From positions 1 through 64,000 of the forward strand of contig NZ_JNYE01000062.1 of assembly GCF_000717185.1 (NCBI RefSeq): a stretch of DNA of 64,000 bases, given 5' to 3'. Positions 1 through 7,781 of this stretch are shown piece by piece. Position numbers and translations under genes: made by a program. The notes beneath the pieces are model-generated. The model had not been told where the DNA came from, did not search any database, and saw only the letters and a program-made list of their open reading frames with translations. This stretch comes from Kitasatospora phosalacinea. GTDB taxonomy: Bacteria; Actinomycetota; Actinomycetes; Streptomycetales; Streptomycetaceae. Positions within the stretch are counted from its first letter, which is position 1, and each line of letters opens with the position of its first letter.

Positions 1-423
1 GGTGTCCTCCACCAGGAAGCCGGCGGGCTCGGCCGCGAGGTCCCAGTGGTGCTCGGTGAGGCGGGCGGCGATGCCGTCGGCCGCCGCACCGGCGTGCTTC
101 ACCCCGGCACGGGTGTCGAACGCGGCGGCCCGGGCGCCCGGCCCGCCGTCGGGCAGCGTGCGGAGCCAGGACCGCAGGCCGGAGCCGTGCCCGGGTGCGC
201 CCGCCTTGGCGGCCAGGGCGCGGCTGAGACGGGTGGACATGCCCCGCATGTGGGTGGGGCCGCCGACCACCAGCAGGTCGACGTCCCCGACGGTCCCGGC
301 CCCGGCGACCGGCAGGCACCGCACCTCGGCGTCCGGGTCGGCCTGCCGGACGCCGTCGGCGATCGCGGCAGCGACCTGTCCGGTGTTGCCGTACGAGCTC
401 TCGTAGACGATCACGGCACGCAT
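1..423 (-). CDS. Flavodoxin-domain protein (3' end outside window)
   Basis: The first 141 residues are visible and the frame runs off the left edge, so the C-terminus is missing. The N-terminus reads MRAVIVYESSYGNTGQVA, the phosphate-binding loop of flavodoxins (T/S-x-T-G-x-T type, here SSYGNTG), followed by a second strand ending in VVGGPTHMRGMS, the usual flavin-ring loop. Such proteins bind FMN and carry electrons, or act as protoporphyrinogen-oxidase-like proteins. It starts 21 bp after the stop of the universal stress protein gene, with GGAGAGG-like sequence before the ATG, so the two are most likely co-transcribed from the promoter near position 1160. Its partner is unknown. The family call is good; the specific role is not determined. 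Confidence 0.8.
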   Translation of the reverse strand, partial: MRAVIVYESSYGNTGQVAAAIADGVRQADPDAEVRCLPVAGAGTVGDVDLLVVGGPTHMRGMSTRLSRALAAKAGAPGHGSGLRSWLRTLPDGGPGARAAAFDTRAGVKHAGAAADGIAARLTEHHWDLAAEPAGFLVEDT

Positions 424-444
424 CGTCCGTTCACCTCTCCCGGT

Positions 445-1104
445 TCAGCGGTTCGTCGGCGCCGGGCCCTCGAACAGGCGCCGCCGGACCTCGGCCTCGT
501 CCTCCGACGGCTCGAACGGCCGCACGGGGGTGCGCCGGACCCACACGGCGCGCAGGGCCGCGCCCCGGCGGGCGGCCAGGTCGGCGGCGAAGCGCACCGC
601 GGGCCCGCAGGCCGGGGAGCCGTCGACGCCGACCACGACGTAGGGCGGCTGGAGGGTGGTGTGCTCGGGCTCGCGCACCACCACGACCGGGCAGTGCGCC
701 TGGGCGCTGACCGGGACGGTCACCGAGTAGCGGCTCAGCACCTCCGCGAGGCGGCCCAGGCGGCGGGTGCCGAGCACCACCAGCGCGGCCCGTTCGGACT
801 CCGCGCACAGCACCGGGGCCGGGGGGCCGTCGCGCAGCGCCGACCGGAAGCGCAGCCCGGGACGGCGTTCGGCGACCATGCCCTCGGCCTTCTCCAGCGC
901 CTGCGCCCCGGCCTCGCGCAGGGAGCGCAGGTAGGCGGGGCCGTCGCCGCGCCGGTCGCGGGGTTCGTCGGGGACGGCGTGCACCAGCCGCAGCGGCAGT
1001 CCGCGCCGCTCGGCCTCGTCGGCGGCCCAGCCGACGACCACGGGGCTGACCTGCCGGGCGTCGACGCCCAGCACGATCGGGCGGGGTTCGGTGGGCGATG
1101 TCAT
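445..1104 (-). CDS. Universal stress protein (two UspA-like domains)
   Basis: 219 residues. The N-terminal part (MTSPTEPRPIVLGVDARQ) and the C-terminal part (PPYVVVGVDGSPACGPAVRFAADLA) each begin like a Usp domain; the first domain is followed by a VVLGTRRLGRL segment resembling the G-2x-G-9x-G(S/T) nucleotide-binding stretch. The second domain is short. I chose the ATG at 1104 rather than the GTG 63 bp upstream because GGTGGAGGAGCC, a strong ribosome-binding site, sits directly before it. Family members bind ATP and are induced by hypoxia and stress. Its upstream region has a perfect DevR/OsdR-type box with a -10-like TAGCGT downstream of it. It is first in an operon with the flavodoxin. Confidence 0.85.
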   Translation of the reverse strand: MTSPTEPRPIVLGVDARQVSPVVVGWAADEAERRGLPLRLVHAVPDEPRDRRGDGPAYLRSLREAGAQALEKAEGMVAERRPGLRFRSALRDGPPAPVLCAESERAALVVLGTRRLGRLAEVLSRYSVTVPVSAQAHCPVVVVREPEHTTLQPPYVVVGVDGSPACGPAVRFAADLAARRGAALRAVWVRRTPVRPFEPSEDEAEVRRRLFEGPAPTNR

Positions 1105-1156
1105 GGCTCCTCCACCGGTGCGGCGGCCGTTGTCCGGTGACGGCCGGATCACTTCC

Positions 1157-1199
1157 ACGCTAGGCACGGCCCGTCGGGCGGGCGAGGGCCGACCGGCCC
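1157..1199 (-). promoter_or_regulatory. DevR/OsdR-type box and -10-like element of the Usp-flavodoxin operon
   Basis: GGGCCGACCGGCCC (1186-1199) is a palindrome with 6-bp arms. Its centre is 33 bp from the centre of TAGCGTGGAAG (TAGCGT at 1157-1162 on the minus strand). The same box-to-element distance recurs at other genes of this island, which argues for a functional site. Assignment to DevR/OsdR is inference from the regulon content. Confidence 0.65.
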
Positions 1200-1203
1200 C
1201 ACC

Positions 1204-1225
1204 GGACGGGACACCGGGCCCGTCC
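1204..1225 (-). terminator. Short hairpin after the GH65 gene
   Basis: GGACGGG and CCCGTCC pair across an 8-base loop just downstream of the GH65 stop codon and upstream of the Usp promoter. The 7-bp stem lacks a T-run; it could end GH65 transcripts, as U-less hairpins often do in streptomycetes. Confidence 0.4.
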
Positions 1226-1228
1226 CGG

Positions 1229-3634
1229 TCAGAGCGCGAAGGTGCGGCTCTCGCCGGGCCCCACCCGGGCGGCCGTACCGCGCAGGCGCACCGCGACGGG
1301 CTCCTGGTGGTCCGGGTCGAGGGCGACCGTCACGTTCTTCCGGTCCACGGTGATCCGCACGCCCCAGTGGCCCCGGTAGCGCAGGTCCATGGTGAGGGAG
1401 CCGAGTGCGGACGGCAGGCGCGGGTCCAGCCACAGGGCGTCCTCGCGCAGCTCCAGGCCGGTGTAGCAGCGCTGCAGCAGGTCGACGGCGCCGGCCATCG
1501 CCCCGAGGTGGACGCCCTCGCGGGTGGTGCCGCCCTGCGAGTCGCGCAGGTCGGCGGTGAGCGCGTCGCGGAAGTACCGCCAGGAGGCGCGGCGGTCGCA
1601 GCGGGTCAGCACCCAGGCGTGGACCACGGAGCTGAGGGTGGAGCCGTGGACGGTGCGGCGCAGGTAGTAGGAGGCGGTGCGGCGCATCAGTTCGTGGCCG
1701 GCCGGGTGGCCGAGGCGGCGCAGCAGGTCGCGCACCTCGCGGGCCGAGAACAGGTACCAGAGCATCAGGACATCGGCCTGTTTGGAGACCCGGTAGCGGT
1801 TGGCGCTGTCGCCCTCGGCCTCCAGGATCCGGTCGAGGCGGCGCAGGTCGGGGTAGCGGCGGCGGTAGGCGTCCCAGTCGAGTTCGGCGAGGCGCTCGTA
1901 GCCGTCGAACTGGCTGACCACCCCGTCGTGGAAGGGCACGTGCAGGTGGCGGCCGACCTCCTGCCAGCGGTCGGGTTCGTCGGTGTCCAGGGCGAGGCGC
2001 TCGGCGACCTCGGCGCGGCGCCGCGCCGGGAGGGCGTCGAGGGCGTCGGCGGCGCGGGCGAGCACCCAGGAGGCGAGGACGTTGGTGTACGCGTTGTCGT
2101 CCAGGCCCGGTCCGTCCGCCCAGGGGTAGGCGTCGTGGTACTCGTCGGGCCCGAGCACGCCGCGGATCGACCAGCGCTGCCTGGAGGGGGCGTACTCGGC
2201 GGCCGATGCCCAGTACCGGGCGATCTCCACCAGGGTCTCGGCTCCCGCCTCCGCGAGGAAGTCCCGGTCGCCGGTGGCCTGGTAGTACTGCCAGACGTTG
2301 TAGGCGACGGCGGAGCCGACGTGCCGCTGCAGGTGGCTGTGGTCGGGCAGCCAGCGGCCGGAGAGCGGGTTGAGGTGGATCCGGGCGGACTGCTCCCGTC
2401 CGTCGCTCGCGCTCTGCCACGGGTAGCTCGCGCCCCGGCGGCCCTCGGCCCGGGCGGCGCTGCGGGCGGCGTCGAGGCGGCGGTGGCGGTAGCGGAGCAC
2501 GGCGCGGGCGAGTTCGGGGAAGCACAGGTCGAGGACGCGCAGCACGAACAGCTCGTCCCAGAAGACGTGGCCGCGGTACGCCTCGCCGTGCAGGCCGCGG
2601 GCCGGGACGCCGACGTCCAGGTCTGCGGAGTGCTCGGAGCAGGTCTGCAGCAGGTGGAACAGGTCGAGGTGCAGCGGGCCGAGGCCGGGGAAGTCTGCGT
2701 CGAGTCGGCAGCGGCGCCACAACTGCTCCCAGCGCAGGGCGTGTTCCGCCAGCAGGACATCGAAGTCGGGCGCCGCGGCGGCCAGTTGCCGGGCGGCGTC
2801 GAGCGGGTCGCCGGTGGCGGGATCGTGCGAGGTGCACACGGCGACGGCCTTGTCGAGGGTCACGGGCACCCCGGCGGCGGCGTCCAGGACGAGGGTCTGC
2901 GCCGCCAGGCCCGTCCGGGTCCCGTCGATGAACTCGGCCGGTCGTCCCGGGGCGCGCAGCAGGTGGCGGGCGGCGAGCGCGATCCGCCGGCCCGCGCCGG
3001 TGGACGCCTCCAGCCACAGCGTCCCGTCCGGCTCCGATCCCTGGCCCAGCGGTGTCAGGTGCCGTCCGGTCAGGCCGGCGTAGCGGGGCACGCCGGTGTT
3101 GGCGACGGTCCCGTCGAGGGCGGAGCGGACCTCCAGGGGGCCGGACCAGTCCTCGGGGGTGAGGACGGTCTCCAGGGCGGCGAGGTGCGGGCGGGCCTGG
3201 CTGGCGATCCGACGCTGGAGCAGCCGGGTGCGCCGACCCTCGCCGTCGACGCACACGGCACGTCGGACGAGGACGCCGCGGCGCAGGTCGAGTTCGAGTT
3301 CCTGCCGCTCGGGCGGCCCGGCGAACCACTCGCCGCCCGCGCCGCGGAAGGTGACGGGCAGCCAGTTCGGGCAGTTGACCAGGTCCTCGTGGGCGAACAT
3401 GCGCCCGCCGATCACGGAGCCGGTGCGGTCGTAGCAGCCCGCCAGGTAGGTGCCCGGGTAGTGCACGCCGTCCGCCACCGCCTCGGGCGCGGCGCCCCGG
3501 GTGGCCAGGTAGCCGTTGCCGACCGTGCACAGCGCCTCGCGCAGCCCCTCCTCGGCGGGCTCGTAGCCGCTCCAGTGCAGGGTCCACGGGTCGGGCGTCG
3601 TCGGCTCGCGCCGGGCCGGGGGGTCGGGGTGCAC
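1229..3634 (-). CDS. Glycoside hydrolase family 65 protein (disaccharide phosphorylase type)
   Basis: 801 residues from a GTG start that is preceded by AGGAGG; the reading frame is open further upstream but without a comparable ribosome-binding site. N-terminal super-sandwich domain (about 15-270), then the (alpha/alpha)6 catalytic barrel. The GVLGPDEYHD motif places the general-acid glutamate at residue 498. SKQADVLM (Lys618, Gln619) and HGSTLSS are the residues that line the phosphate site in maltose, trehalose and kojibiose phosphorylases, so phosphorolysis is more likely than hydrolysis. No beta-phosphoglucomutase gene is adjacent. Cytosolic: there is no signal peptide. Which disaccharide it uses (trehalose, maltose, kojibiose, nigerose) cannot be read from sequence. 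It is divergent from the DevR gene. Confidence 0.85.
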   Translation of the reverse strand: MHPDPPARREPTTPDPWTLHWSGYEPAEEGLREALCTVGNGYLATRGAAPEAVADGVHYPGTYLAGCYDRTGSVIGGRMFAHEDLVNCPNWLPVTFRGAGGEWFAGPPERQELELDLRRGVLVRRAVCVDGEGRRTRLLQRRIASQARPHLAALETVLTPEDWSGPLEVRSALDGTVANTGVPRYAGLTGRHLTPLGQGSEPDGTLWLEASTGAGRRIALAARHLLRAPGRPAEFIDGTRTGLAAQTLVLDAAAGVPVTLDKAVAVCTSHDPATGDPLDAARQLAAAAPDFDVLLAEHALRWEQLWRRCRLDADFPGLGPLHLDLFHLLQTCSEHSADLDVGVPARGLHGEAYRGHVFWDELFVLRVLDLCFPELARAVLRYRHRRLDAARSAARAEGRRGASYPWQSASDGREQSARIHLNPLSGRWLPDHSHLQRHVGSAVAYNVWQYYQATGDRDFLAEAGAETLVEIARYWASAAEYAPSRQRWSIRGVLGPDEYHDAYPWADGPGLDDNAYTNVLASWVLARAADALDALPARRRAEVAERLALDTDEPDRWQEVGRHLHVPFHDGVVSQFDGYERLAELDWDAYRRRYPDLRRLDRILEAEGDSANRYRVSKQADVLMLWYLFSAREVRDLLRRLGHPAGHELMRRTASYYLRRTVHGSTLSSVVHAWVLTRCDRRASWRYFRDALTADLRDSQGGTTREGVHLGAMAGAVDLLQRCYTGLELREDALWLDPRLPSALGSLTMDLRYRGHWGVRITVDRKNVTVALDPDHQEPVAVRLRGTAARVGPGESRTFAL

Positions 3635-3754
3635 GGTCCGCCTCCTGTCGTGCGGGTCCGGGTTCCAGTGTGCGCGCCGCCCCGGTGCCGCGCCGGACGG
3701 CCGGGCGGCGGGCAGAATCGGAGGGAGACCGCATCGGACGTCCCGGGAGCCCAC

Positions 3755-4447
3755 ATGGACGAGACCCAGTCCGGCGAGGCCGGGCAGCGCGTGACGGTGT
3801 TCCTGCTCGACGACCACGAGGTGGTTCGCCGCGGGGTGAGGGACCTGCTGGAGGCCGAGCCGGACATCGAGGTGGTCGGCGAGGCCGGCAGCTGCGCGCA
3901 GGCGCTGGCGCGGGTCCCTGCCCTGCGCCCCCGGGTGGCGCTGCTGGACGTGCGGCTGCCCGACGGCGACGGCGTGACGGTGTGCCGGGAGCTGCGCGAC
4001 CGGATGCCGGAGCTGGCCTGCCTGATGCTGACGTCCTTCGACGACGACGACGCCCTGCTGGACGCGATCATGGCCGGGGCCGCCGGGTACGTGCTCAAGC
4101 AGGTCAAGGGCGCCGACCTGGTCGCCGCGGTGCGCACGGTGGCCGCCGGGCAGTCCATGCTCGACCCGGCGACCACCCGCAAGCTGATGGAGAGCCTGCG
4201 CCACCACGAGGAGAGCGGCACCGAGGCGGCGCTGGCCCGGCTGACCCCGCGCGAGCGGGAGATCCTGGCGCTGATCGGCGAGGGGCGGACCAACCGGGAG
4301 ATCGGGCACGAGCTGTACCTGTCGGAGAAGACCGTCAAGAACCACATCTCCCGGTTGCTCGGCAAGCTGGGCGTGGAACGCCGTCTGCAGGCCGCGGTGC
4401 TGGCCGCGCACGCCGAGGACGAGCACCGTCCGACTCGGCCGCACTGA
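3755..4447 (+). CDS. devR: DevR/DosR/OsdR-type NarL-family response regulator
   Basis: 230 residues. Receiver domain 11-130 with acidic DD pair (19-20), phospho-acceptor Asp65 in LLDVRLPDG, and Lys115. LuxR-type HTH 160-225. The recognition helix LSEKTVKNHISRLLGKLG keeps the Lys/Lys/Asn set that contacts DNA in Mycobacterium DevR (K179, K182, N183 there), and the whole protein aligns with DevR without gaps in the receiver. It should bind GGGCC-containing palindromes, which are abundant around it, and switch on the hypoxia/dormancy regulon (OsdR in S. coelicolor). Its cognate kinase is probably the GAF kinase 1.4 kb downstream on the opposite strand. Its own promoter region has no strong box. 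The ATG at 3755 follows GGGAG. Confidence 0.9.
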   Translation: MDETQSGEAGQRVTVFLLDDHEVVRRGVRDLLEAEPDIEVVGEAGSCAQALARVPALRPRVALLDVRLPDGDGVTVCRELRDRMPELACLMLTSFDDDDALLDAIMAGAAGYVLKQVKGADLVAAVRTVAAGQSMLDPATTRKLMESLRHHEESGTEAALARLTPREREILALIGEGRTNREIGHELYLSEKTVKNHISRLLGKLGVERRLQAAVLAAHAEDEHRPTRPH

Positions 4448-4468
4448 ACCCGACCGGCACCGCCGACG

Positions 4469-4512
4469 GGGCCGTCCGGCCCATGCGCGGTGCCGCCGCC
4501 CCGGCGCAACGT
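4469..4512 (+). promoter_or_regulatory. DevR/OsdR-type box of the SHOCT-nitroreductase unit
   Basis: GGGCCGTCCGGCCC (4469-4482), a perfect 6-bp-arm palindrome, lies between devR and the SHOCT gene. Its centre is 34 bp before the centre of CAACGTGG (CAACGT 4507-4512), the standard geometry of this island. This gives the two downstream genes a promoter of their own although they follow devR on the same strand. Confidence 0.65.
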
Positions 4513-4560
4513 GGACGGTGAAGGGCGCCGCCCCGGCGCCCACCGGCCCGGGAGGCCGTG

Positions 4561-4860
4561 ATGATGTACTGGGACGACCACGGAATGAACGGCTGGGGCG
4601 TCGGTCTGATGGTGTTCACCACCCTGCTGTTCCTGGGCCTGCTGGTCGCCGCGGCGGTGGTGCTGTTCCGCTACGCGGGGCGTTCGGCGCAGCAGCCGCC
4701 GCCCGCGCCGCGCCCGCCCGAGCAGCGGTCCGGGCCCGAGCAGGTGCTCGCCGAGCGCCTGGCCCGCGGCGAGATCGACCCCGAGGAGTACCGCCTGCGC
4801 CTGCGGGCGCTGCGCGACGCGGCCGGGCCGGGCGAGGGCGGAGCGGGGTGGACGCCGTGA
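4561..4860 (+). CDS. Small SHOCT-domain membrane protein
   Basis: About 99 residues. One transmembrane helix (GLMVFTTLLFLGLLVAAAVV, about 14-36), a Pro/Ala-rich linker, and a C-terminal SHOCT motif (EQVLAERLARGEIDPEEYRLRLRAL split over 65-90), a short helix pair often found at the end of small membrane or oligomerising proteins. GGAGG lies 5 bases before the chosen ATG; a GTG one codon earlier and an ATG one codon later are equally possible starts. The stop overlaps the start region of the nitroreductase gene, so they are translationally coupled. Function unknown. Confidence 0.75.
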   Translation: MMYWDDHGMNGWGVGLMVFTTLLFLGLLVAAAVVLFRYAGRSAQQPPPAPRPPEQRSGPEQVLAERLARGEIDPEEYRLRLRALRDAAGPGEGGAGWTP

Positions 4861-5834
4861 CCGCCCCGGTGCTGGACGCCCCCGCGCTGGAGACCCTGGT
4901 CTCCGCGGCGGTCGCGGCGCCGTCCGTCCACAACACCCAGCCGTGGCGCTTCCGCCTGGTGCCGGAGACCTCCGTGCTGGAGGTGCGGGCCGCCCCCGAG
5001 CGCGCCCTGCCCGCCATCGACCCGCAGGGCCGGGCGCTGCACGTCTCGGTGGGTGCGGCGGTGTTCAACCTGCGCACCGCCGCCCGCCACCTCGGCTGGG
5101 CCCCCGGGGTGCGGCTGCTGCCCGACCCGGCCGAACCCGACCTGCTGGCCGGGGTGCGGCTCGACGAGCCCGCACCCTGCCGCGTCCCCGCCGTCGACGC
5201 GCTGTACGACGCGATCTGGCGGCGGCACTCGGCCCGCTCGCCGTTCACCGGGCCGCCGGTGCCCGAGGGGGTGCTCGCCGACTTCGCGGAGGCGGCCCGG
5301 GCGGAGGGCGCGGAACTGCTGCTGCCCGACGAGGAGGAGACGGCGCGGCTGCTGCGGCTGACCGCCGAGGCCGAGCGCCGCAACACCGTCGACCCCGCCC
5401 AGCGGGCCGAGAGCCGCCGCTGGCTGCGGGAGCCCGGTGCGGGGCCGGACGGCGTCCCGGCCGCCGCGCTGGGCCCGCAGGACGCGGACGGGCGCCTGCC
5501 GATGCGGGACTTCGGCGCGCTCGCCCCGGAACGCCACCTCGCGCCGCAGCGGTTCGAGGCGCGTCCGCGGATCGCCGTGCTGCTGACCCGCGGCGACGGG
5601 CCGGAGGACTGGTTGCGGGCCGGGCTGGCGCTGGAGCACGTGCTGCTGGCGGCGACGGTGCACGGGGTGCGGGCCTCGCTGCTGCACCAAGCCATGGAGT
5701 GGCGGTTCCTGCGGTGGGAGGCCAGGGACGCCCGGCACGGGCCTGCGTTCGCGCAGATGCTCATCCGGTTCGGCTACGGCCCGGAGGGCGCGCCGACCCC
5801 GCGGCGGCCGGCCGCCGAGGTGCTCGACGGCTGA
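4848..5834 (+). CDS. Acg-family nitroreductase-like protein
   Basis: 328 residues from the GTG at 4848; a GTG at 4857 giving a GTGA overlap with the preceding stop is an alternative. AAPSVHNTQPWRFRL near the N-terminus is the hallmark FMN-site segment of the nitroreductase superfamily members called Acg (Rv2032), and the long C-terminal half with HQAMEWRFLRWE fits the internally duplicated Acg fold. In Mycobacterium, acg is one of the most strongly DosR-induced genes; it sequesters FMN and lacks clear nitroreductase activity. The location after a DevR-type box supports the same regulon here. Cytosolic. Confidence 0.8.
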   Translation: MDAVTAPVLDAPALETLVSAAVAAPSVHNTQPWRFRLVPETSVLEVRAAPERALPAIDPQGRALHVSVGAAVFNLRTAARHLGWAPGVRLLPDPAEPDLLAGVRLDEPAPCRVPAVDALYDAIWRRHSARSPFTGPPVPEGVLADFAEAARAEGAELLLPDEEETARLLRLTAEAERRNTVDPAQRAESRRWLREPGAGPDGVPAAALGPQDADGRLPMRDFGALAPERHLAPQRFEARPRIAVLLTRGDGPEDWLRAGLALEHVLLAATVHGVRASLLHQAMEWRFLRWEARDARHGPAFAQMLIRFGYGPEGAPTPRRPAAEVLDG

Positions 5835-5862
5835 CGGGCCACCGGGGCGTCGGACCACCGGA

Positions 5863-5881
5863 CCGTCCGGCCGCCGGACGG
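5863..5881. terminator. Hairpin between convergent nitroreductase and kinase genes
   Basis: CCGTCCGG and CCGGACGG pair perfectly with a 3-base loop in the 51-bp gap between two convergent genes. No T-run. It could serve both strands. Confidence 0.5.
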
Positions 5882-5885
5882 ACTG

Positions 5886-7604
5886 TCAGCCGTCGGGCAG
5901 CGGGACCTTCCACACCAGTTCGGTGCCGCCTGCGGGCCGGGCCTGTGCGCGGAACTCGCCGCCGAGCGCGGCGGCCCGCTCGGCCAGGTTCGCCAGCCCG
6001 CTGCGGCGGCCGCCCTCGGGCAGTCCCACGCCGTCGTCGGAGACGGTGACCGTCAGGTGCCCCGCGTCCGCGGCGACCGTCACCTCGACGGTGCCGGCCT
6101 TGGCGTGCTTGGCCGCGTTGGACAGCGCCTCCTGGAGGACGGCGGCGGCCTCGTCGGCGACCCGCCCGGGCACGCCGACGTCCAGCAGGCCGGTCATCCG
6201 CAGGGCGGGGGCGAAGCCCAGCGCCCCGGTGGCCCGTTCGACGGCCGCGACCACGGCGGCGCGCAGGCCGTGGGCGGCCGGGCCGGCCTCGCGCGCCCGC
6301 AGTCCGAAGATGGTGGCGCGGATGGTCCGGGCGGTCTCGTCGAGTTCGTCGATGGCCCGCAGCACCCTCTCCTCGGCCTGCGGGTGGTCGATGAAGCGGG
6401 TGGCTCCCTGGAGGGTCATCCCGACCGCGAACAGCCGCTGGATGGCCAGGTCGTGCAGGTCGCGGGCGATCCGGTCGCGCTCCTGCAGCAGGGCGACCCG
6501 CTCGGAGTCGCGGCGGCGCTCGGCCAGTTCCATGGCGAGGGCGGCCTGCCCGGCGAAGGCGGTCAGGGGGGTGGACTCGTCCGGCTCGAAGAGCGGCGCC
6601 CCGGCCTTGCGCGCCAGCATCAGCACGCCGCGCACGCCCAGGTCGGCGGTGCCGATGGGCAGCGCGACGGCCGGGCCCAGGCCCTCCCAGCGGGGCGGTC
6701 CGGCGGTGATCCGCGGGTCGTGGTGGACGTCGGCGCTGGTGACCAGGGTGGCGGTGCGGGCGGCCGCGCCCATGAAGGTGCCCTCCAGCGGGAGCACCAG
6801 GCCGTGGTGCTCGCGGGCGCCGTGGCCGACGGCGATCCGCACCTCCAGCTCGCCGCTGCCGGGCAGCGGCAGGGCGACCACCGCCAGGTCGGCGCGGGCG
6901 ATCCCGGCGGCGCGGGCCACCAGCAGGTCGAGCACCTCCTGCTCGGCGCTGCCGGACAGCAGGCTGTTGGTGACGGCGGCCCCGGCGGCGAGCCACTGCT
7001 CGCGCAGCCGGGCCCGGGCGTACAGCCGGGCGTTCTCGATGGCCACGCCGGCCGCGACGGCGAGGGTCTCCAGCACCGACTCGTCCTCGGCGTCGAACTC
7101 CTCCGCGCCGCGCTTCTCGGTCAGGTAGAGGTTGCCGAACACCTTACCGCGGATGCGGATCGGCACGCCGAGGAAGCTGTTCATCGGCGGGTGGTGCGGC
7201 GGGAAGCCGTAGGAGGCGGGGTGGTCGGCGAGCCGGGGCAGGCGCAGCGGCTGCGGGTGGCGGATCAGCTCGCCGAGGATGCCGTGGCCCGAGGGCAGCG
7301 GGCCGATCCGCCGGGTCTGCTCCTCGGTGAGGCCGACCGGGACGAACTGCGACAGTCTGCGGTCCTCGCCGATCACGCCGAGCGCGCCGTACTCGGCGTC
7401 GACCAGGGTCACGGCGGCCTCGACGATGTGCCGCAGCACCTGGGTCAGGTCCAGGTCGCGGCCGACCGCCAGGACGGCCTCCAGCAGGCTGTGCACCCGG
7501 TCCCGGGTGCCGCGCGCGGCGTCGAGGCGGCTCTGCAGCTCGTCCAGCAGGTCGTCGAGCTTGAGCTGCGGCAACGGGGTCGGGCTCTCCTCTGCGCTGC
7601 TCAC
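5886..7604 (-). CDS. devS: DevS/DosS/OsdK-type GAF sensor histidine kinase
   Basis: 572 residues. Two GAF domains (about 50-195 and 205-350), then HisKA_3 with RDRIARDLHD placing the phospho-acceptor at His384, and an HATPase_c domain (VLQEALSNAAKHAKAG; DDGVGLPEG; SGLANLAERA). In GAF-A the segment YGFPPHHPPMNSFLGVP matches Mycobacterium DosS around its haem-ligating His149; the equivalent here is His138. So it is predicted to sense oxygen, NO or redox state through haem and phosphorylate the DevR protein. No transmembrane helix. GTG start with GGAGG six bases before it. The stop is 51 bp from the convergent nitroreductase gene. Upstream there is a DevR-type box and TAGGCTGGAAG. Confidence 0.9.
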   Translation of the reverse strand: MSSAEESPTPLPQLKLDDLLDELQSRLDAARGTRDRVHSLLEAVLAVGRDLDLTQVLRHIVEAAVTLVDAEYGALGVIGEDRRLSQFVPVGLTEEQTRRIGPLPSGHGILGELIRHPQPLRLPRLADHPASYGFPPHHPPMNSFLGVPIRIRGKVFGNLYLTEKRGAEEFDAEDESVLETLAVAAGVAIENARLYARARLREQWLAAGAAVTNSLLSGSAEQEVLDLLVARAAGIARADLAVVALPLPGSGELEVRIAVGHGAREHHGLVLPLEGTFMGAAARTATLVTSADVHHDPRITAGPPRWEGLGPAVALPIGTADLGVRGVLMLARKAGAPLFEPDESTPLTAFAGQAALAMELAERRRDSERVALLQERDRIARDLHDLAIQRLFAVGMTLQGATRFIDHPQAEERVLRAIDELDETARTIRATIFGLRAREAGPAAHGLRAAVVAAVERATGALGFAPALRMTGLLDVGVPGRVADEAAAVLQEALSNAAKHAKAGTVEVTVAADAGHLTVTVSDDGVGLPEGGRRSGLANLAERAAALGGEFRAQARPAGGTELVWKVPLPDG

Positions 7605-7637
7605 CGTGATCCTCCGGGCTCGGTGACGGCGCCTTCC

Positions 7638-7710
7638 AGCCTAGGCGCGCTGCCTCGCAGGCGCCGTCCGATGGGGCCGGTCGGCCCCGTACCCGGCCCC
7701 TGGCAGGCCC
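7638..7710. promoter_or_regulatory. Divergent devS / alcohol dehydrogenase control region
   Basis: GGGGCCGGTCGGCCCC (7673-7688) is the longest perfect box in the island (7-bp arms). On the minus strand TAGGCTGGAAG (TAGGCT 7638-7643) lies 40 bp away, not the usual 33-34. On the plus strand AAGCTGGAGG (GAAGCT 7734-7739) lies 33 bp from a half-degenerate second site (7697-7710, GGCCC half conserved), which itself is 23 bp from the strong box. This suggests tandem binding as in Mycobacterium DosR promoters. Confidence 0.55.
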
Positions 7711-7781
7711 ATGGCCGGCGCCCGGTCCGCGGCGAAGCTGGAGGTGGAAGCAGCCGCGACCGACACGAGGACGTGAGAGCG

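Noticed and set aside
1091-4447. Very long plus-strand frame covering the GH65 region
   Set aside because: Antisense shadow of the GH65 gene: only its last 230 codons (devR) have conserved motifs and a ribosome-binding site.
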